From Apostichopus japonicus (lineage: Eukaryota > Echinodermata > Holothuroidea > Aspidochirotida > Stichopodidae): a stretch of 64,000 nt of DNA. The notes under the pieces were generated by a model that saw only the letters and a program-made list of their open reading frames with translations, was not told the origin of the DNA and made no database searches. A program made the position numbers and the translations under genes. Within the stretch, counting starts at the first letter, position 1; every line of letters begins with the position of its first letter. Below, piece after piece: positions 24,737 through 37,890 of this stretch. The stretch covers positions 4,810,501-4,874,500 of the forward strand of contig NC_092580.1 of NCBI RefSeq assembly GCF_037975245.1. The letters run 5' to 3'.

Positions 24737-27181
24737 AAGAATTGCAGGTCAGCTATCTCAGCCATTCCTTAAGACTTCCATGATTGTCCATTCGTACTAT
24801 CAGCTTCAACAGCTGCAGGGTGTGGTCAGTCAAAGAATTTCCCCTCTACCCCCCCTTCCCCTCTAGGAGGGTTACCTCAAACTTGGTCCCTCTACAAAGT
24901 TGTGGAGGAATACACAAATTTGCCATTTGATCTGATTGTATAATAGATGGTTTTAAAGTAGTTTTGGTTATATGATCTTACTAAGGAAGGTAAGATAGCC
25001 TCATACTTAAGTTAAACATATATTATATAGTGTACATATTACCGATATTACTAACAGACAGTTAACTAAATCTTAATTAGGATATTGGCACTCACAGAAC
25101 ACTGACCCAATTACATGTACAGTACAGCATATATGTCTAATATACCGTATCCTGGGTTACTGATCTCTATTAAACTTTAGGAAGCCAGGCATCTCAACGC
25201 TAAAAATTGTTATGTTCATATTTGCAGGTATGGTCGGCCTACTGTACATACAAGCTACCGTTGCAAAAGGCCCTTACTGTACGTTAGTAAAGCTTATCAA
25301 TCAAGATTAATTGCCAGCTGGAGCCGGCACCGATGCTGCAATAGTGTTATATATATATAAAGGAAATGAATAACTTATTACACCAAGCTTGTTACGCCTG
25401 GCAATGAACACAAACCGAGCCGGGAGTTTCGGTCTTCACAAATCCCCGTGGGCTCATAAGCTTCGAGTGTTCTGTTAATAACAGCGGGAGTGTAGCATAA
25501 AACAAATGATAAATGGAGTCTCGTCTTACGAGCTGATCGTCATTAATACGCAAATCTTGTTGCATGAACCAAAAGCCTGAGTTTTTAATGCCAGTATTGC
25601 AAGGTGATATTATTAATACGTAATTCTTTATACTAGGGGGTGGAAGGGAGGGGAATTTGTAGCCACACCACTGTATGTCCTTTATCAGGCCAAAACCCAG
25701 CATAGTGCTAAAAACAATTTACTAGTTAGTTGCAACACAAATCTGCTCTTTTACTTTTCAAATACGGACCTTGTAACTTTGTGACCAAACCATGCGATAC
25801 TTGCACATACTGTACAGTCTGGATACATCCCTCAATGAAATAGTGGGCACACCATCAACTTAACAACTGATCATAGTTGCTTCAAATTAACCAAATCAAG
25901 TCCATGTCCCACAAAATAAATTGAAATATCTGATTGTTTCATTCGCTGATCCCCTTAAAGTTCATTGTCTTTCTGGTATCATTTAACTTTTCCTTGGTAG
26001 ATTATCGTCCCACAAGATGGCCACAAATCCCCTTAAACGATGGCTTAAGCGTTTCACAGCTACATTCGGCACAACCCATTATCCTTCCGTAACTATGTAA
26101 CTAAATCAATTTCATTAGCTGTTTTCACATGAAGTACAACTAAGAAATCCCTTTGCATGTGAGTTGGTGTTCATGTGGACTTGGACACGTACAGTGTCAT
26201 ATATAATTAGGAATAAGGTAAAAACTTAAACAATGCAAATTGTCAATGATAGAGCAAAATTGGACTGATAAGCAATGGTCTGTGGCTATAAAAGGATCCT
26301 TACTTTCTCACTTTCTGCACCTCTATACCCCCCCCTCCCCTGCCCTTCTCCCTTTTCTTGTTTTTTATGTGATTATACTGTGGTAAGAAATGATTGCATT
26401 TAGAATTTACCATCATGGCAAGACACAATGTGAGATGGTTATAATCACAAACAAGTTTACATGAATATGCAACATTCCATCGAAGTACTCTTCTACCATC
26501 TATCACAAACAGTTGGAGAGTCACTCCAGGTTTCTTTAAAGCAAACCTCCGCACCTCATGATGACCACAGAGGGCAGTAGCGTCATCTCCGTAAGATACA
26601 TAGCAATGTCATCAGATCAGTTTCTTGCTGGAATGGTAAATGTCAATTACCTGTATAGTATCCCTCTCTTCAAGGACACCCCTCTCTGGTAACCTTGTCT
26701 CTCCATCAAAGATACTGGCTTTCCTTGACAACGGGAATGCAGCGGCGGCCAGAATGTAACCTGCTTGAATCAAGTAGATGGAAGCCAACACCTCTGACTT
26801 GAAATATGTATCCAGTACACCCTTCTAGTTCAAAGACCTTTTACCGTCGAACCAAACAGGATCATTTACATGTACAGTAGGGCCCTCTTGCATGACTTTC
26901 ATATGCAAATATTCATCAGTTGAACCCTGTCAGTCTTCTCGATTTCTAATATAGAAAAACTCTAGCAAGGATTTTTTTTTCCAAGCCACCAAATTTATCG
27001 GACATGTATTTGTAACACAAGTCTCATCTACATTCAATGGCATTGATAGTATGCATCAAACAGAACCAATTCTCCTGCACATCACACAAATAGCAACCCA
27101 ATTAATGCATGGCCATACTTAATGAGTTCTCATCCCTTCATCCACGCTTACACAGCTACATGACATTCAGTTGGGACTTTT

Positions 27182-27226
27182 TGTGTGTGTGTGTGTGGGG
27201 GGGGGGGGGGTTGTGTGTGTGTGTAA
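27182..27226 (+). repeat. (GT)n with poly-G insert
   Basis: A GT microsatellite is interrupted by about 15 G residues and then resumes as GT. Confidence 0.85.
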
Positions 27227-27424
27227 AGAAAGTATTTTTTAAGATTTTTGTTGTACTCTGGCCTCCAAATGTAGTACTGTTATTACCAGTTCAAAGAGAG
27301 AAACCATGGAAATACTTGCATGCCATGGCTGGCAGTTGTATCGCTGCTAAACTTCCATAACATGTCGACACTGTACATTACTGTGCTTTGATATCTGGCG
27401 AATAGTTATCGAGGACATTTGAAC

Positions 27425-27497
27425 CTCCAATTTCTTCCTCTCTCCCTCCCTCCCTTCCTCCCTCCACCCCTCCCTCCCTGCCTCCCTCCCGCCCCAT
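27425..27497 (+). repeat. CCCT/CCTC polypyrimidine tract
   Basis: Almost pure pyrimidine over about 70 bases, built of cctccctccc-like units. The complementary strand is a purine tract with possible triplex or quadruplex character. Confidence 0.8.
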
Positions 27498-30400
27498 TTG
27501 GTAAACACTGAGATGACCGGTGTTTAAGACCCTGATCTCATGAATAACAGTAAAGTGCAACAACTTCAAATTATCTACTTCATCTCTTTTGAATTACGTT
27601 TTGATTATATCCAATTATTTCCCTTTGTTTGTTTAATATTTTACCGTACAGTAGTTCCCAGGATGGCGGCGTTTCACACGTGTACGTGTGTGTGTGCCGG
27701 TATTTCCCTGCTGACCCTGTAGAAATTACCTTCATATAGATAGAGGCAATATAGCTGTGTTTTAATATGGCTGGTGTTTTAACTGGCAAAAAATTCTAAC
27801 ATGCAGTTTACACAGGCTCTCTAGTGGATAAGCAGTTTGCTAACAGTTTTATTTTATTTTGGATGCAGTTAACTAGACTGTTAAGAATAAATGGGATGTG
27901 ACCAGTAATTTGTTTTTTTAAGTTTTCAACTATCTTCCACGTAATGCTATGAACAGCAAGGGAAAGTAAATTCACATAAGCCTCACATAAGCCTAGATCT
28001 CTTCCATACTTATCTTGCTCCCAGGATAAGAGAAGGGGGGGGGAATAATTCCTATCGGATCTTACCCGACCGATTCCAGAATGCGTTACTAAATCCGTCT
28101 CATGAATTGCTTTGCCTTTCGTGTAACCCCAAGACTTGCGATACTTTTGAAACTCTCAATGGATCGGAGGCTGGCATCCCACCATGTCACACTACTGCAA
28201 CTGAAACCTGTCACGGTTCGGCATGGCAATGATTGTTTCAAGTATTTGAACAAACAGAGCAGGAGTCCGTTATTTCACCTGTGAGCAGCCTTCCTCAAGT
28301 ACTTCGCTCCGAGAGATACAGAGAAACCAGCAAGAAGACCATTAAAGGAATACACGCGTGTTAGTATTGAAGAAAACAAAATTTGTTTAGCAAGGCGCGT
28401 GTTAGTAAATTCAAGAAACAAAATTTGTTTAGCAAGGCCAGAGAGAGAGAAGGGGGAAGAAAAAAAGGCAGAAGTACTCGGCCATTTTCACAAATACGCA
28501 GCCTCGTTCAAGTAGTTGGGGGATGCACACATCGCGAGAAGTTCGTTCGACGGATGTACGCACGTTTGAGGAAGCGAAGTATTTGAGCGCAAACGGGAAT
28601 GAGTTTACAGTATTTCACCGGTAGAGCAAATTTCCTTTTGCTTACAGTTCTGATTTCTCTGAGAGACCTTCTGCAGAAAGAGGGTCATTTTAAAGGAAAA
28701 TATCATTATTTATAACAAGCATTTCTCTAAGAAGTGATGTTTGGTAAAACAGATACCTGGTTTGGATGTATTTTAAGCAACTAACTTAACAGTATCTAGA
28801 ACAAGTGTACAGTGGTTGTGAGGGATCAAAGTACAATTTACTACAAGTGTCACAGGACTTCCAATTTGAGATCAACACACAAAAACAATCCTTAATCAGA
28901 GGTAATTCTCCAAGAGATAATGGGTTAAAACAGGACCAAAAATAGGTGGAATGTGGAGAAAAAGAAATTTAAGAGAGATGAAAAGCTGCTGTTAATTCCT
29001 AAAGTTGCAAGGGATTGTAGGAAACTTGCGCATATCACCAACATACTGTAAGCATGCAGTACTTACTATGCAATATGCTGGGGTCTGTCCTTTCCATCAG
29101 ACCGTTTATTCTTTGTGGTTGTAAGTAAATTTGTGAGCAATTAAATACTCCTATTTTGTGATTTAATGTATGTACCATCATTTAATCTAATCCAAAAAAA
29201 ATGAGTTATATAAATGCAACAATAACTTAATAGCCACCTGAGCTACTTTTTACACTTTTAAGGCATTATCACCATTTTGTCCATAATGGATTCAATTATT
29301 GGCCCATTTCTGATAAGAAAAAACCACAGATCGCATGTTGTTGAAAACCAGTAAGTAAAAGGTATACTACTGCACAGCCTGGGAGACCTGGCTGATGGAT
29401 TGATAGATAAAGATGATGTATACCTCAACAAATGTTGCAAACCTCATCAAGTCGACCACCGTGTGCAGAACCTGTAAGATGTACCTGTAGTTTACAATGT
29501 ACAGTACACCCACCCACCTTGTAAATGATAATGCCAAACTTTCCGTGCTGGTGGTGCCAGCTGCAAAATTGATGAGAAGTACTGCAGGATGGATCAAGGT
29601 AACTCCCCAATCAGTCACATATAATTAAAAGGTCTGCGCATCAATTCACTCGACTACAGGTAATATATACATGAAAACATCGAGCCGTGTATACGTAGCC
29701 CCGGTGCAGCGCTTACTTTGATGTGAAAGTTGCAAAATTTCTCCCAAATGTGCGCGAGAAAGCAGACAAAAAATATGTACAATTATTGACTGATACAGTA
29801 CTTTGTCAAAGGATGTTTTTTTTTTTCATTTTTTTTTTCATTCAAAACATTCAACCTTGGATTTAAGAAATTTTGAAAGAAATAAAAAACAAGTAAGAAG
29901 TCTGTTATACAACTTTGAATGATTCATCATCATCAAAAACATCTTATTCCGGAACAACAATATTTTGTCAGTATTTCCCAGGAACTAGTGCTAGCAACGG
30001 GACTAAAAGAAATGTGGTGGTGTATTATTGTGATTTGAAGCAAGTCTCGAGACTCCCGCAAAAAATTGTTTGATTATGCATAGAAAAGCCAATCTTCAGC
30101 AGACTTTACAGATATGGTTTCAAGTTTCATTTCACACAATTTAACTCAATAAAAGGAAACCCATCAACCAGCAAAAGATCTCAAAAGGCGACTCTGAATG
30201 GGGTTCCATGGATTAATGAATAGAGCACCTTGAGGTGCTTCAAGACAATAAGGCAGCCGAAATGATACCCAGGGGTCTGAAATCTCCCCCCTATCAGCAA
30301 CACAATAGACCTTTTACTCGGTAAACCAGACGACACAAAAGGACTAACTGTCTCCTTCGGAGCAAGTCACAAGGATTTTGTGCGGGTGAAAATAATATTT

Positions 30401-33059
30401 GTCATAAAGACTTAAGGGAGGGGTTGTCTATAGATATTTCTTTGCGGGTTCTTTTTTTTTTATATGGGAGGCAGACTCTGGTTGAAGGCTGTTCTCCCTC
30501 GGGATATGACTTGCCCACTTTAATAACTTCAAAACCTTCAAAAATGGATGGAAAAAAATGTTGGTTTGAATTTATGTAGTAGGATGTTTGCTGTAAAGTT
30601 CAAATCAGGGAGATGTGTAGAGTTTGAGTCACCCAACTCAAAAGTTTTGGCTTTTGAAAATATAGGACACCTGTCCTCATACATCATGGTTTGCTCTAGC
30701 TGAGGGGGGGGGGGGGGGCAGTACTGTAGATAGTGGAAGAAAAAAACTTCATTGCCTTTTACAATAAATACAGACTTTAAAAGAGTACCAGGCAAAACTC
30801 TAATTTCTTTCTCAGAATCCTGCTTTTGTTTCAGAATATATTCATTTTCCCAATTTAACAAAGCTAACCGCAGATGTCACAAATATCAAACTTTTGAAAT
30901 GTTTGGACAAATGAGTACCTATTTAAACACAATCCAGACGAATTTATGTTACAATTTTCAAGTATTCACAGTAGCAGTACTACAGTATATGAACAAACAG
31001 ACCAACACTGTCACCTTGAGCAGTTATTATACAAACCAGACCATATTCCTACAATGTTTAAGTAGTACGGTAGGACCAGACCATTGCTGTCACACTTCTG
31101 AGTATACAGGCACAACCAGATATAAGAGTGTTACACATTTAGAAAAAAAATACTACAAGCACATAAACAAGTACTGCAAATTTATGTGAAACTTCAGCAA
31201 TGTATAACAACAACAAACCACTCCCATACAGTACTGTAAGTAACAGCACAGACAATATTACCGTTAAGTAATGTTCATTTACAGCCACAGCGCAGACGCC
31301 GCTATACTGAAACTTATGTTCATGCAAATCCGACTAAGTTGTGACTTACATTTTAATCTCCATTAATCCTTGTAGTTTGGTTATACACATGGGGCATGAC
31401 TAACTTGAGTGGCTTTCATATATAGTATATATGTGAAAAGAGATGAATTTGCAAGGAAAGCGGTGAGAGAGTGTTTGCTTCTCCCCCTCAGGTCGAGCAA
31501 TCACAGCAGTCTTGTATAGTGTAAGAAATGAGAGTGTATTACCCAATTCATTTTATAAAGTGGCCAAAATGCCAACAAAATAGGGCAGACATTATGTACT
31601 GTTTAACATGCTTGGTAACAGACTGAGAACAGGGGGGGGGGGGGTCAAATACAGTTGGTTTCACATGATTTGTCATGAGCCATGGAAAGGCTGCAGTCAT
31701 TACCGAAATAGTCCAATAGTCACTTCACTATATTATAGTATACTAGTAAGAATCACACACAACCTAACAGAGAGAAATTAATCGGATAATTTGCAAAGAG
31801 TACAATGTCCACTTCTGTGTTAACAAGTTACGCACGCATCAAGGCGCTGCATGCATGCACAAACAGTATATATGTAGATAAACTTGTCTGTTAACGTACT
31901 GTACTGTACCACCACTATCAAGAGAACCTCAAATCTGGAATTAAGATCAACTTTTGGACTGTATGAGATACATCTATCTGGGGTACATGAAACAAAAACA
32001 AAAAAGATCACAGCTTCATTTGCTACTGTAAGCCTTAAAAATCTGAGCTAGTTAAAAACAAAAAGTCTACCCTCAACAAAATTTCTTTACCGTTCAGAAA
32101 TGGATGACCTGAAACAATCTCACTGACTCACTCACACTAGTCTGACTAAATTACGAAGGCACAAACACTTCTGAAGCACTATATATACCAATTGTGCATA
32201 CACATGTTTTTAAGTTCTAATCTGAGTTATCAGTATTCTGTCCTACCTGGCAATAATTTGTAATATCTAGATGTGATTTCGAATTATTCGTTCTGATGGT
32301 CGACACTTCATCGTATGCTACCGCACAGTTAGCGCTACGCATGGTTAAGGCCCTGTTTAAGGTAGTTAAAGGCTTCGACTGCCTTAGGTGTGAAAAACAA
32401 GAAAAAAAGATTCAAGGATAATGAGGGTATATGTATGTATATATGCTGTACATCACATACTGTACTGTAATTCTGTTTATATATATAGACTATAATAAAG
32501 TTTACTACATGTCTTACACGAGTAAAAGCGTGCTGTAAAGTGCAAGGAGATGTCGCTATATATGACAAACAAGATATATTTCAGACATCCTTCTCCACGA
32601 ATTGACACAAACTGTTCACCTTTTTGAACTGAGTAAATGTGCAAAATGCGGGCCTACCTTGAGAAATCTAGACAGGTTTGTTCCTTCAGAAAAGTTTCAT
32701 TAAATGACAAGTGACTTTCCTCTGTCTGACAATAAAATCAACTCTGTTGCACATTCTATAAAACTTCATATATTATAAATATCTCATTTCAGTATAAATA
32801 AGTTAGAAACGATTGTGTTCAGACATATTCGTTTATATGGTCTGTTGCACCAGTACATCATGTACTGTAGGTACTGACATTATATTACTGTTAGTACCGA
32901 TGCGCACAGTGTAACAGAGACACAAACAAAGGACTCACAAAGTGGACAGTCAGTTTAATTTACATTATAAAGACCCCCATGATGTATGTATACAGAGAGT
33001 GTACTGAGTGCTATGTATTTATACTGACAAGTTCTACAAATTAAACGTTACATGATCCA

Positions 33060-33086
33060 TCGAAACAAACTGACAGTTTGTTTCGA
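33060..33086. other. perfect 13-bp inverted repeat
   Basis: The arms tcgaaacaaactg and cagtttgtttcga are exact reverse complements around a single central A. It lies about 110-130 bp before the first recognisable LINE codons. It could be a cruciform, a protein-binding palindrome or part of an older element. Confidence 0.8.
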
Positions 33087-33194
33087 AATTGAAGGTTGCT
33101 CATAAACTTGGGGTAAAGTGTTCATGATATTCTTGAAACCGTAGTGCAGAACAAGAAGGAAGCGAGAGCAGTACTTAAGCTCTATAACTGACTG

Positions 33195-33682
33195 AAGCTA
33201 CAGCGCATTCACAATTCAGCTGTTAGACTCATTACTAGGATGCCTAAACAATTAAACATAAGCCCCATACTTTACTAACTGCACTGGTTGCCCACAGAGC
33301 AGAGAGTTATTTTTAAGGTACTTATTATTATTTACCGTGCCCTTGTAACAAGCTCTCATTCTTATATCAAGAAGCTCTTGCATCCATATCAACCATCTAG
33401 ACATCTCCATAGTACAAACAACAATCTTTTGGTCATTCCAAATAGTCGACTCGTTCTCTCTGAAAATTTGTTCCCTTTCATTGGAACTCACTCCATTTAT
33501 CTATTAGAAATTAAGACTTCTGTCGTAGGTTTTTCGAGTCCAAATTAAGGTTGTTTCTATTTAATTGTGCTCTTTTTCTTAATTTTGTAATAGTGTAAAT
33601 TGTAACTTTAAAGCACTTTAGATAGTTGCTCTTCCAGAGTTGCATTTAGCGCAATATAAATGTATTGTGATTATTATTGTTA
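33195..33682 (+). pseudogene. 5'-truncated non-LTR retrotransposon (LINE) 3' end
   Basis: Translation gives the C-terminal end of a LINE reverse-transcriptase protein: LQRIHNSAVRLITRMPK, then LHWLPTEQRVIFKVLIIIYR, then YIKKLLHPYQPSRHLHS and LLVIPNSRL. The LHWLP(V)xxRIxFKxLLLxYKAL block followed by a PYxPSRxLRS block is typical of CR1/L2/Rex1-like LINEs (established knowledge). A stop codon directly precedes LHWLP, and the catalytic RT core is absent. After the ORF come an AT-rich 3' UTR and a tail of gcgcaatataaatgtattg and ATT-like repeats, the usual 3' terminus of such elements. This is a dead, truncated insertion. The clade cannot be fixed by eye. Confidence 0.85.
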
Positions 33683-35936
33683 AGCCGAGTCCATTACTAG
33701 ATTAGAGGAAAAAATTGTGTTGGAACAAGTAAAGACCATTATGTTCAACGGCAATGCCACTTTGATGCGGGTCATTTGTAACTTTATTTACAAACCACAA
33801 TGGACAAGTGTAGTATTATACAGTAACATGCTATCTGCAGTCTTGAGACATTCAGGAAACAATACTCTATGTTAATTTATACGTACTGCAGATAGTGAAG
33901 CCAAATTACATGAAAATTATTCATTGCTTTGCGAAGCATTTCTTAATCTGGGACATGTGTGCATCCCCTGGGGGATGCAAAACTAATTGGCGTAAACAAC
34001 AAATTAATGTGCAATGCAATCACTCGCCCTCTAGTAAAGGAGTGAAAGTATTTTTTTTTTTTCAATTGCTAAGGTGTACGAGTAGTGGTAAAGGTTAAAA
34101 GATTCCTATTATTTTTAATCAGATAACTTTGAGTGGTAAGGGAGCTTTCAGTCTGTTAATACATGTGGGTATAATTAATGTCATTTTACTTCACTATGGC
34201 TTGTGTGGGTACATAAAAGTATAAAGCAAGACTATCGCTTAAAAGTGGAAGTATCACTGTATTGTATTTTACTACATGTATGTATTCACGTATCATGTTC
34301 CAGAAGAGATGTACAATTCTATTTCTTACACTAGACATTATTTTCTGCACAAGTCTTTGTAATTGTTGTCATTAGCAACGTTCCTAACAGACAGAATGCA
34401 AAAAGCAAAAGCAGAAGTTACATTTCGAATACCAACTTTGTTTAAAAAAAATAAAAAAATAAGAATGTTACAACAAAATTTTGAAATTTTTAATGATTCT
34501 ATTATAAGCTAGCAAATTATTGCAATTTTACTATTTTCACTGTGCTGCAGTTTTTAGTCCCATGACTTAGTCAAAGAAGTGACATGTTAAAATAACTTGC
34601 CAAACGAATTAGAAACAGTGAACTAAAAAGTCACAAACAGTGAAGCTATAGAGAGCAGCAAAGAAATTTATCTCAATATTTCTTAACAAAATTCACAAAA
34701 GACAACTTACACATAGTAACCTGCGCTACCATTCACAGGCCTTGGTCCCAACTTTTTATAGGTCGTTACTAACACTGTAACAGACAGATTTAGGCAAATA
34801 GATTAGCCACTACCTTGCACTCCAAATTCTAAGACTAGCAAGTGCATTAATAGTTGGCTAAAAGGTAGGCCTTAGGATTTTTACACCTCTATTCTAAGCT
34901 ATAACACTGACTGACAGATGTACAGATGGCAACGATGGGCTGTACCATTCCCTACAATCGAATTTTTACATTATATACTACTAGTGCTAGGTTAGGCTAG
35001 TCTGGCTCATATTTGGGCCTCGGCATAGGGCCTAGTCCACTTTCAAAACATTGTCACTATTCATTCAGGGTGCCTAGGCCTTACAACTCAAGTTAGGTCT
35101 AACTTAGATGAAATTCTTAACAAACCTAATCGCAATCAAAATACAATAATAACGTATCCATATTCAAGCCCGGTACATTCTGCTCGTACGTAGGCCGTTG
35201 CCTTCTGCATGACATCGTAATCACATCTCTACGGTATCCACAACTTTCAAGTTGATGTCATATGTCTTGCAGGTAGTATAGGCTGCTGACAGTTCGGAAG
35301 CACAAACTTTTTAACTTTCAATGTTTACAAACTTACCGGGAAATGATGTCGTTCGAAAAAGTACGATATATCCAAACCGTCTATGCAATCCACATTAGAC
35401 ACTTAACTATGAAGAAAAGGTAAATGGTCTGTGTAAAGGGTTCCGAAACAAAAAAATTCCGAGCTGGAGGCAGAGAATACTACTCCCAATTGAGCAAATT
35501 AACACTCACTGGACCGATATACGTGCGTGTAGCTAGGTCTACACTTGTATTCAACCCTATATGTAATCGTATACTCAATACACACTACTACATACGTTCA
35601 ATATTTAGGTAATTGATGGTATGCAATGATACACACATGTGTGATACACCTTGATTAAGTACATGAAGCAACGACTTTGGAGCTACGGAAGCCTTTGATT
35701 TGATTTGGTTAATATTAAGCTTGTCTTCTCTCGATTTTAAATATATGCTCATATGATATTACATCCGTCATAACCTGTTTAAAATTAATATATTGTTCGA
35801 ATTCATGATTGAAGGGTACCATAGCCGCGTCTGAACTGTCAATTACGAAACTGAGGAACATCTCAGAGACCTAGTGTCCTGACAGTGCTTCCTTACACAA
35901 ACTTCTCCGTCATCGAACAGCTGTTTGGTAGGGAGA

Positions 35937-35944
35937 TGACGTCA
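35937..35944. promoter_or_regulatory. CRE palindrome (TGACGTCA)
   Basis: A perfect CREB/ATF-type palindrome. No gene start was recognised nearby, so a role is not supported beyond the motif match. Confidence 0.2.
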
Positions 35945-36249
35945 TCCGATACCAAACACCACAAATATGTTTACACGCGGTTGAAAATAGCGGGAGCCCC
36001 AGTCGTTCATGCTACAAATGAAGAACGCATTGGCTATTTCTGTCATCGTGAGGATTAACTATACATAGAGCCGAATCCCTGATAACATCCCTTACATTTC
36101 ATCACCAATTTTCTTCGGTGTACGAGACGAACGAAAGGAGTCAATGGGATTTGCCTCAAAATCCCGCAAACTCACAAAGTTATCAAAAATTGCAATTACT
36201 ATGAATGAGTGTGACTATGGGATTATGTGGAAACCTAGTGCAGACGACT

Positions 36250-36410
36250 GACACATGACAAAGATTAGCGATATGGTCTTGGGCTCCCTGGCTGCATAAC
36301 ACTGTCACCATCACAAGATTACAACTTCGGTATAAGGGGATAGGGTTGAAAGTGGATAAGGTTGTTTGGTTTTCGCCCAATCTTGGTTGATATTTCGTAA
36401 AAAGGGATCT
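36250..36410 (-). repeat. dispersed repeat, copy A
   Basis: The reverse strand aligns with the reverse strand of 43480-43640. The shared blocks are, in + orientation, gtggataaggttgtttggtt versus gtggaccaagttgtttggct, plus flanking similarity. Even the translated frames are similar (QTTLST versus QTTWST, PLYRSCN versus PLKRECN), which shows a common origin. The element type is not identified. Confidence 0.5.
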
Positions 36411-36597
36411 GGTTGCGCTTTAGTAACATAAATTAATTTACTATGTTCTATATTTCAACAGCCTGATATTATCAGTAGTACAAAGGTCTGTGTGTGTGAT
36501 CGAGTCTTTGCAACCGTTTCAACATTTAAGCCTCGATCACAAAACGTTTAAATGACTTTGTACCTTCTTACCAAAAAACAGTTAATGAAATTGTGCA

Positions 36598-36636
36598 CTA
36601 TAGGCAGGGAGCTGCTACTCTAGCTCCCTGCTATAG
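36598..36636. other. strong hairpin, 15-bp stem with one bulge
   Basis: The 16-nt left arm ctataggcagggagct pairs with the 15-nt right arm agctccctgctatag over an 8-nt loop. The only defect is one bulged G. No homopolymer T tract follows, and no transcript evidence is visible in the sequence. Confidence 0.75.
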
Positions 36637-37750
36637 GTATGATAGGCTATGTAAAGCAAGCTACACTATGGTACATCACTGTTGCCAAGGAAGTTGCATG
36701 CCGCGCTAAGTGTATACGTGTATCCATGCACGACGGGTACTGATGAAACATGGTTTGGTTTGCGAATGGAAACATTCACACATTTAAACAGCGATTTAGA
36801 TTCGTAAGTTAGATATAGGGTATACAATAACAACACGTGCATGCATACATTACGACCCTGGTATTCAAAGTGGGGATCGCGACCCTATTTTGGGGTGCTT
36901 CAAAAAGAATTAGGGTCGCAATATAAATAGGCAGAAAGACAGGATATTGTTGATATATGTGGATAGAAGCAGAAAACTCTTGAATATAATTTTCTTCAAA
37001 AGTTGCAAAATGTTTCCAATGTCAATAATATAGCAGTGTCTCTGTGGGGGTGGGGGCTGTTTTCGTAGACCCCCCTTCCCGGCCCAGGCCACAATGTCCG
37101 CTACTCGAGGGTCGCCAAGATAATGAGGGTGAAAACTGGGGTCACGAAGCAAAGAAAATTGAGCAATCCAGAGGGTATCCTAAAGTGCGTTAGAAAGTAA
37201 CTACAAACCGGGAGGCACTAAGTTGAAACATCAACGATCACATTACAAAGACAACTGACTTACAATATGTTTTAATGATTCAGTTAAGTATGTACGTCAC
37301 GTAATATAGCAAGCACAAACGTGTGCTGAATAACTTCGGACAACGATCGCATTTATTATCTGATATAGTATAGTGTTCTGTTCTTTTGTTCAGTTGTTGC
37401 CTTGTTCTTGCTAAATTACTGTAGTTCTTGTATTTTCTTCTATATGCATCATTCCATAGTATGAGTATAGTATACATGACAGTATACTTTCTGCTATAGA
37501 AACATACACAGCTTCAGCCTGTTTACTTAAAAAGATAACGAAAGAAAGAACGTTTTGAAGGCCGTTTAGACATCAGCATGGCGTATCACGAATCATTCTA
37601 GCATCGTCATAATTGAAAGGAAAAGGAGAACGGAACAAAGGAGAGTGAAATGAGAGACGAATGAAGATATAGGTGGCAGGAAGGTGACAAGAGAAAGTGG
37701 AAATATGATGAAGGAACATTTAACAACATCACAGGAAAATCTATATCTGT

Positions 37751-37798
37751 ATATATATATATATATATATTCATATATATATATATATATATATAATA

Positions 37799-37835
<37 letters not shown>

Positions 37836-37890
37836 GATATATATATATATATATATATATATTAATAATAATAATAATAATAAAAATACA
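37751..37890 (+). repeat. (TA)n microsatellite with AATATG interruptions, then (ATA)n
   Basis: About 110 bases of TA repeat are broken by tcatat and ataatatgat elements, followed by an ATA triplet run. Long open frames across it are composition artefacts. Confidence 0.95.

Larger units (their letters stand above)
24740..33180. other. gene-poor stretch with simple repeats
   Basis: No conserved exon was recognised. Contents include GT/poly-G (27180-27226) and CCCT-rich (27425-27497) tracts, poly-G near 30700 and 31631, and AT microsatellites. Open frames such as 30752-31189 show no domain, and their composition matches the surroundings. Confidence 0.4.

Noticed and set aside
30752-31189. 145-codon open frame on the + strand
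   Set aside because: No recognisable domain, composition like the surrounding AT-rich DNA, no neighbouring exon with matching phase, and no conserved peptide block.
35937-35944. CRE palindrome as evidence for a gene start near 36 kb
   Set aside because: No exon or transcription start could be supported nearby, so it is listed only as a motif.
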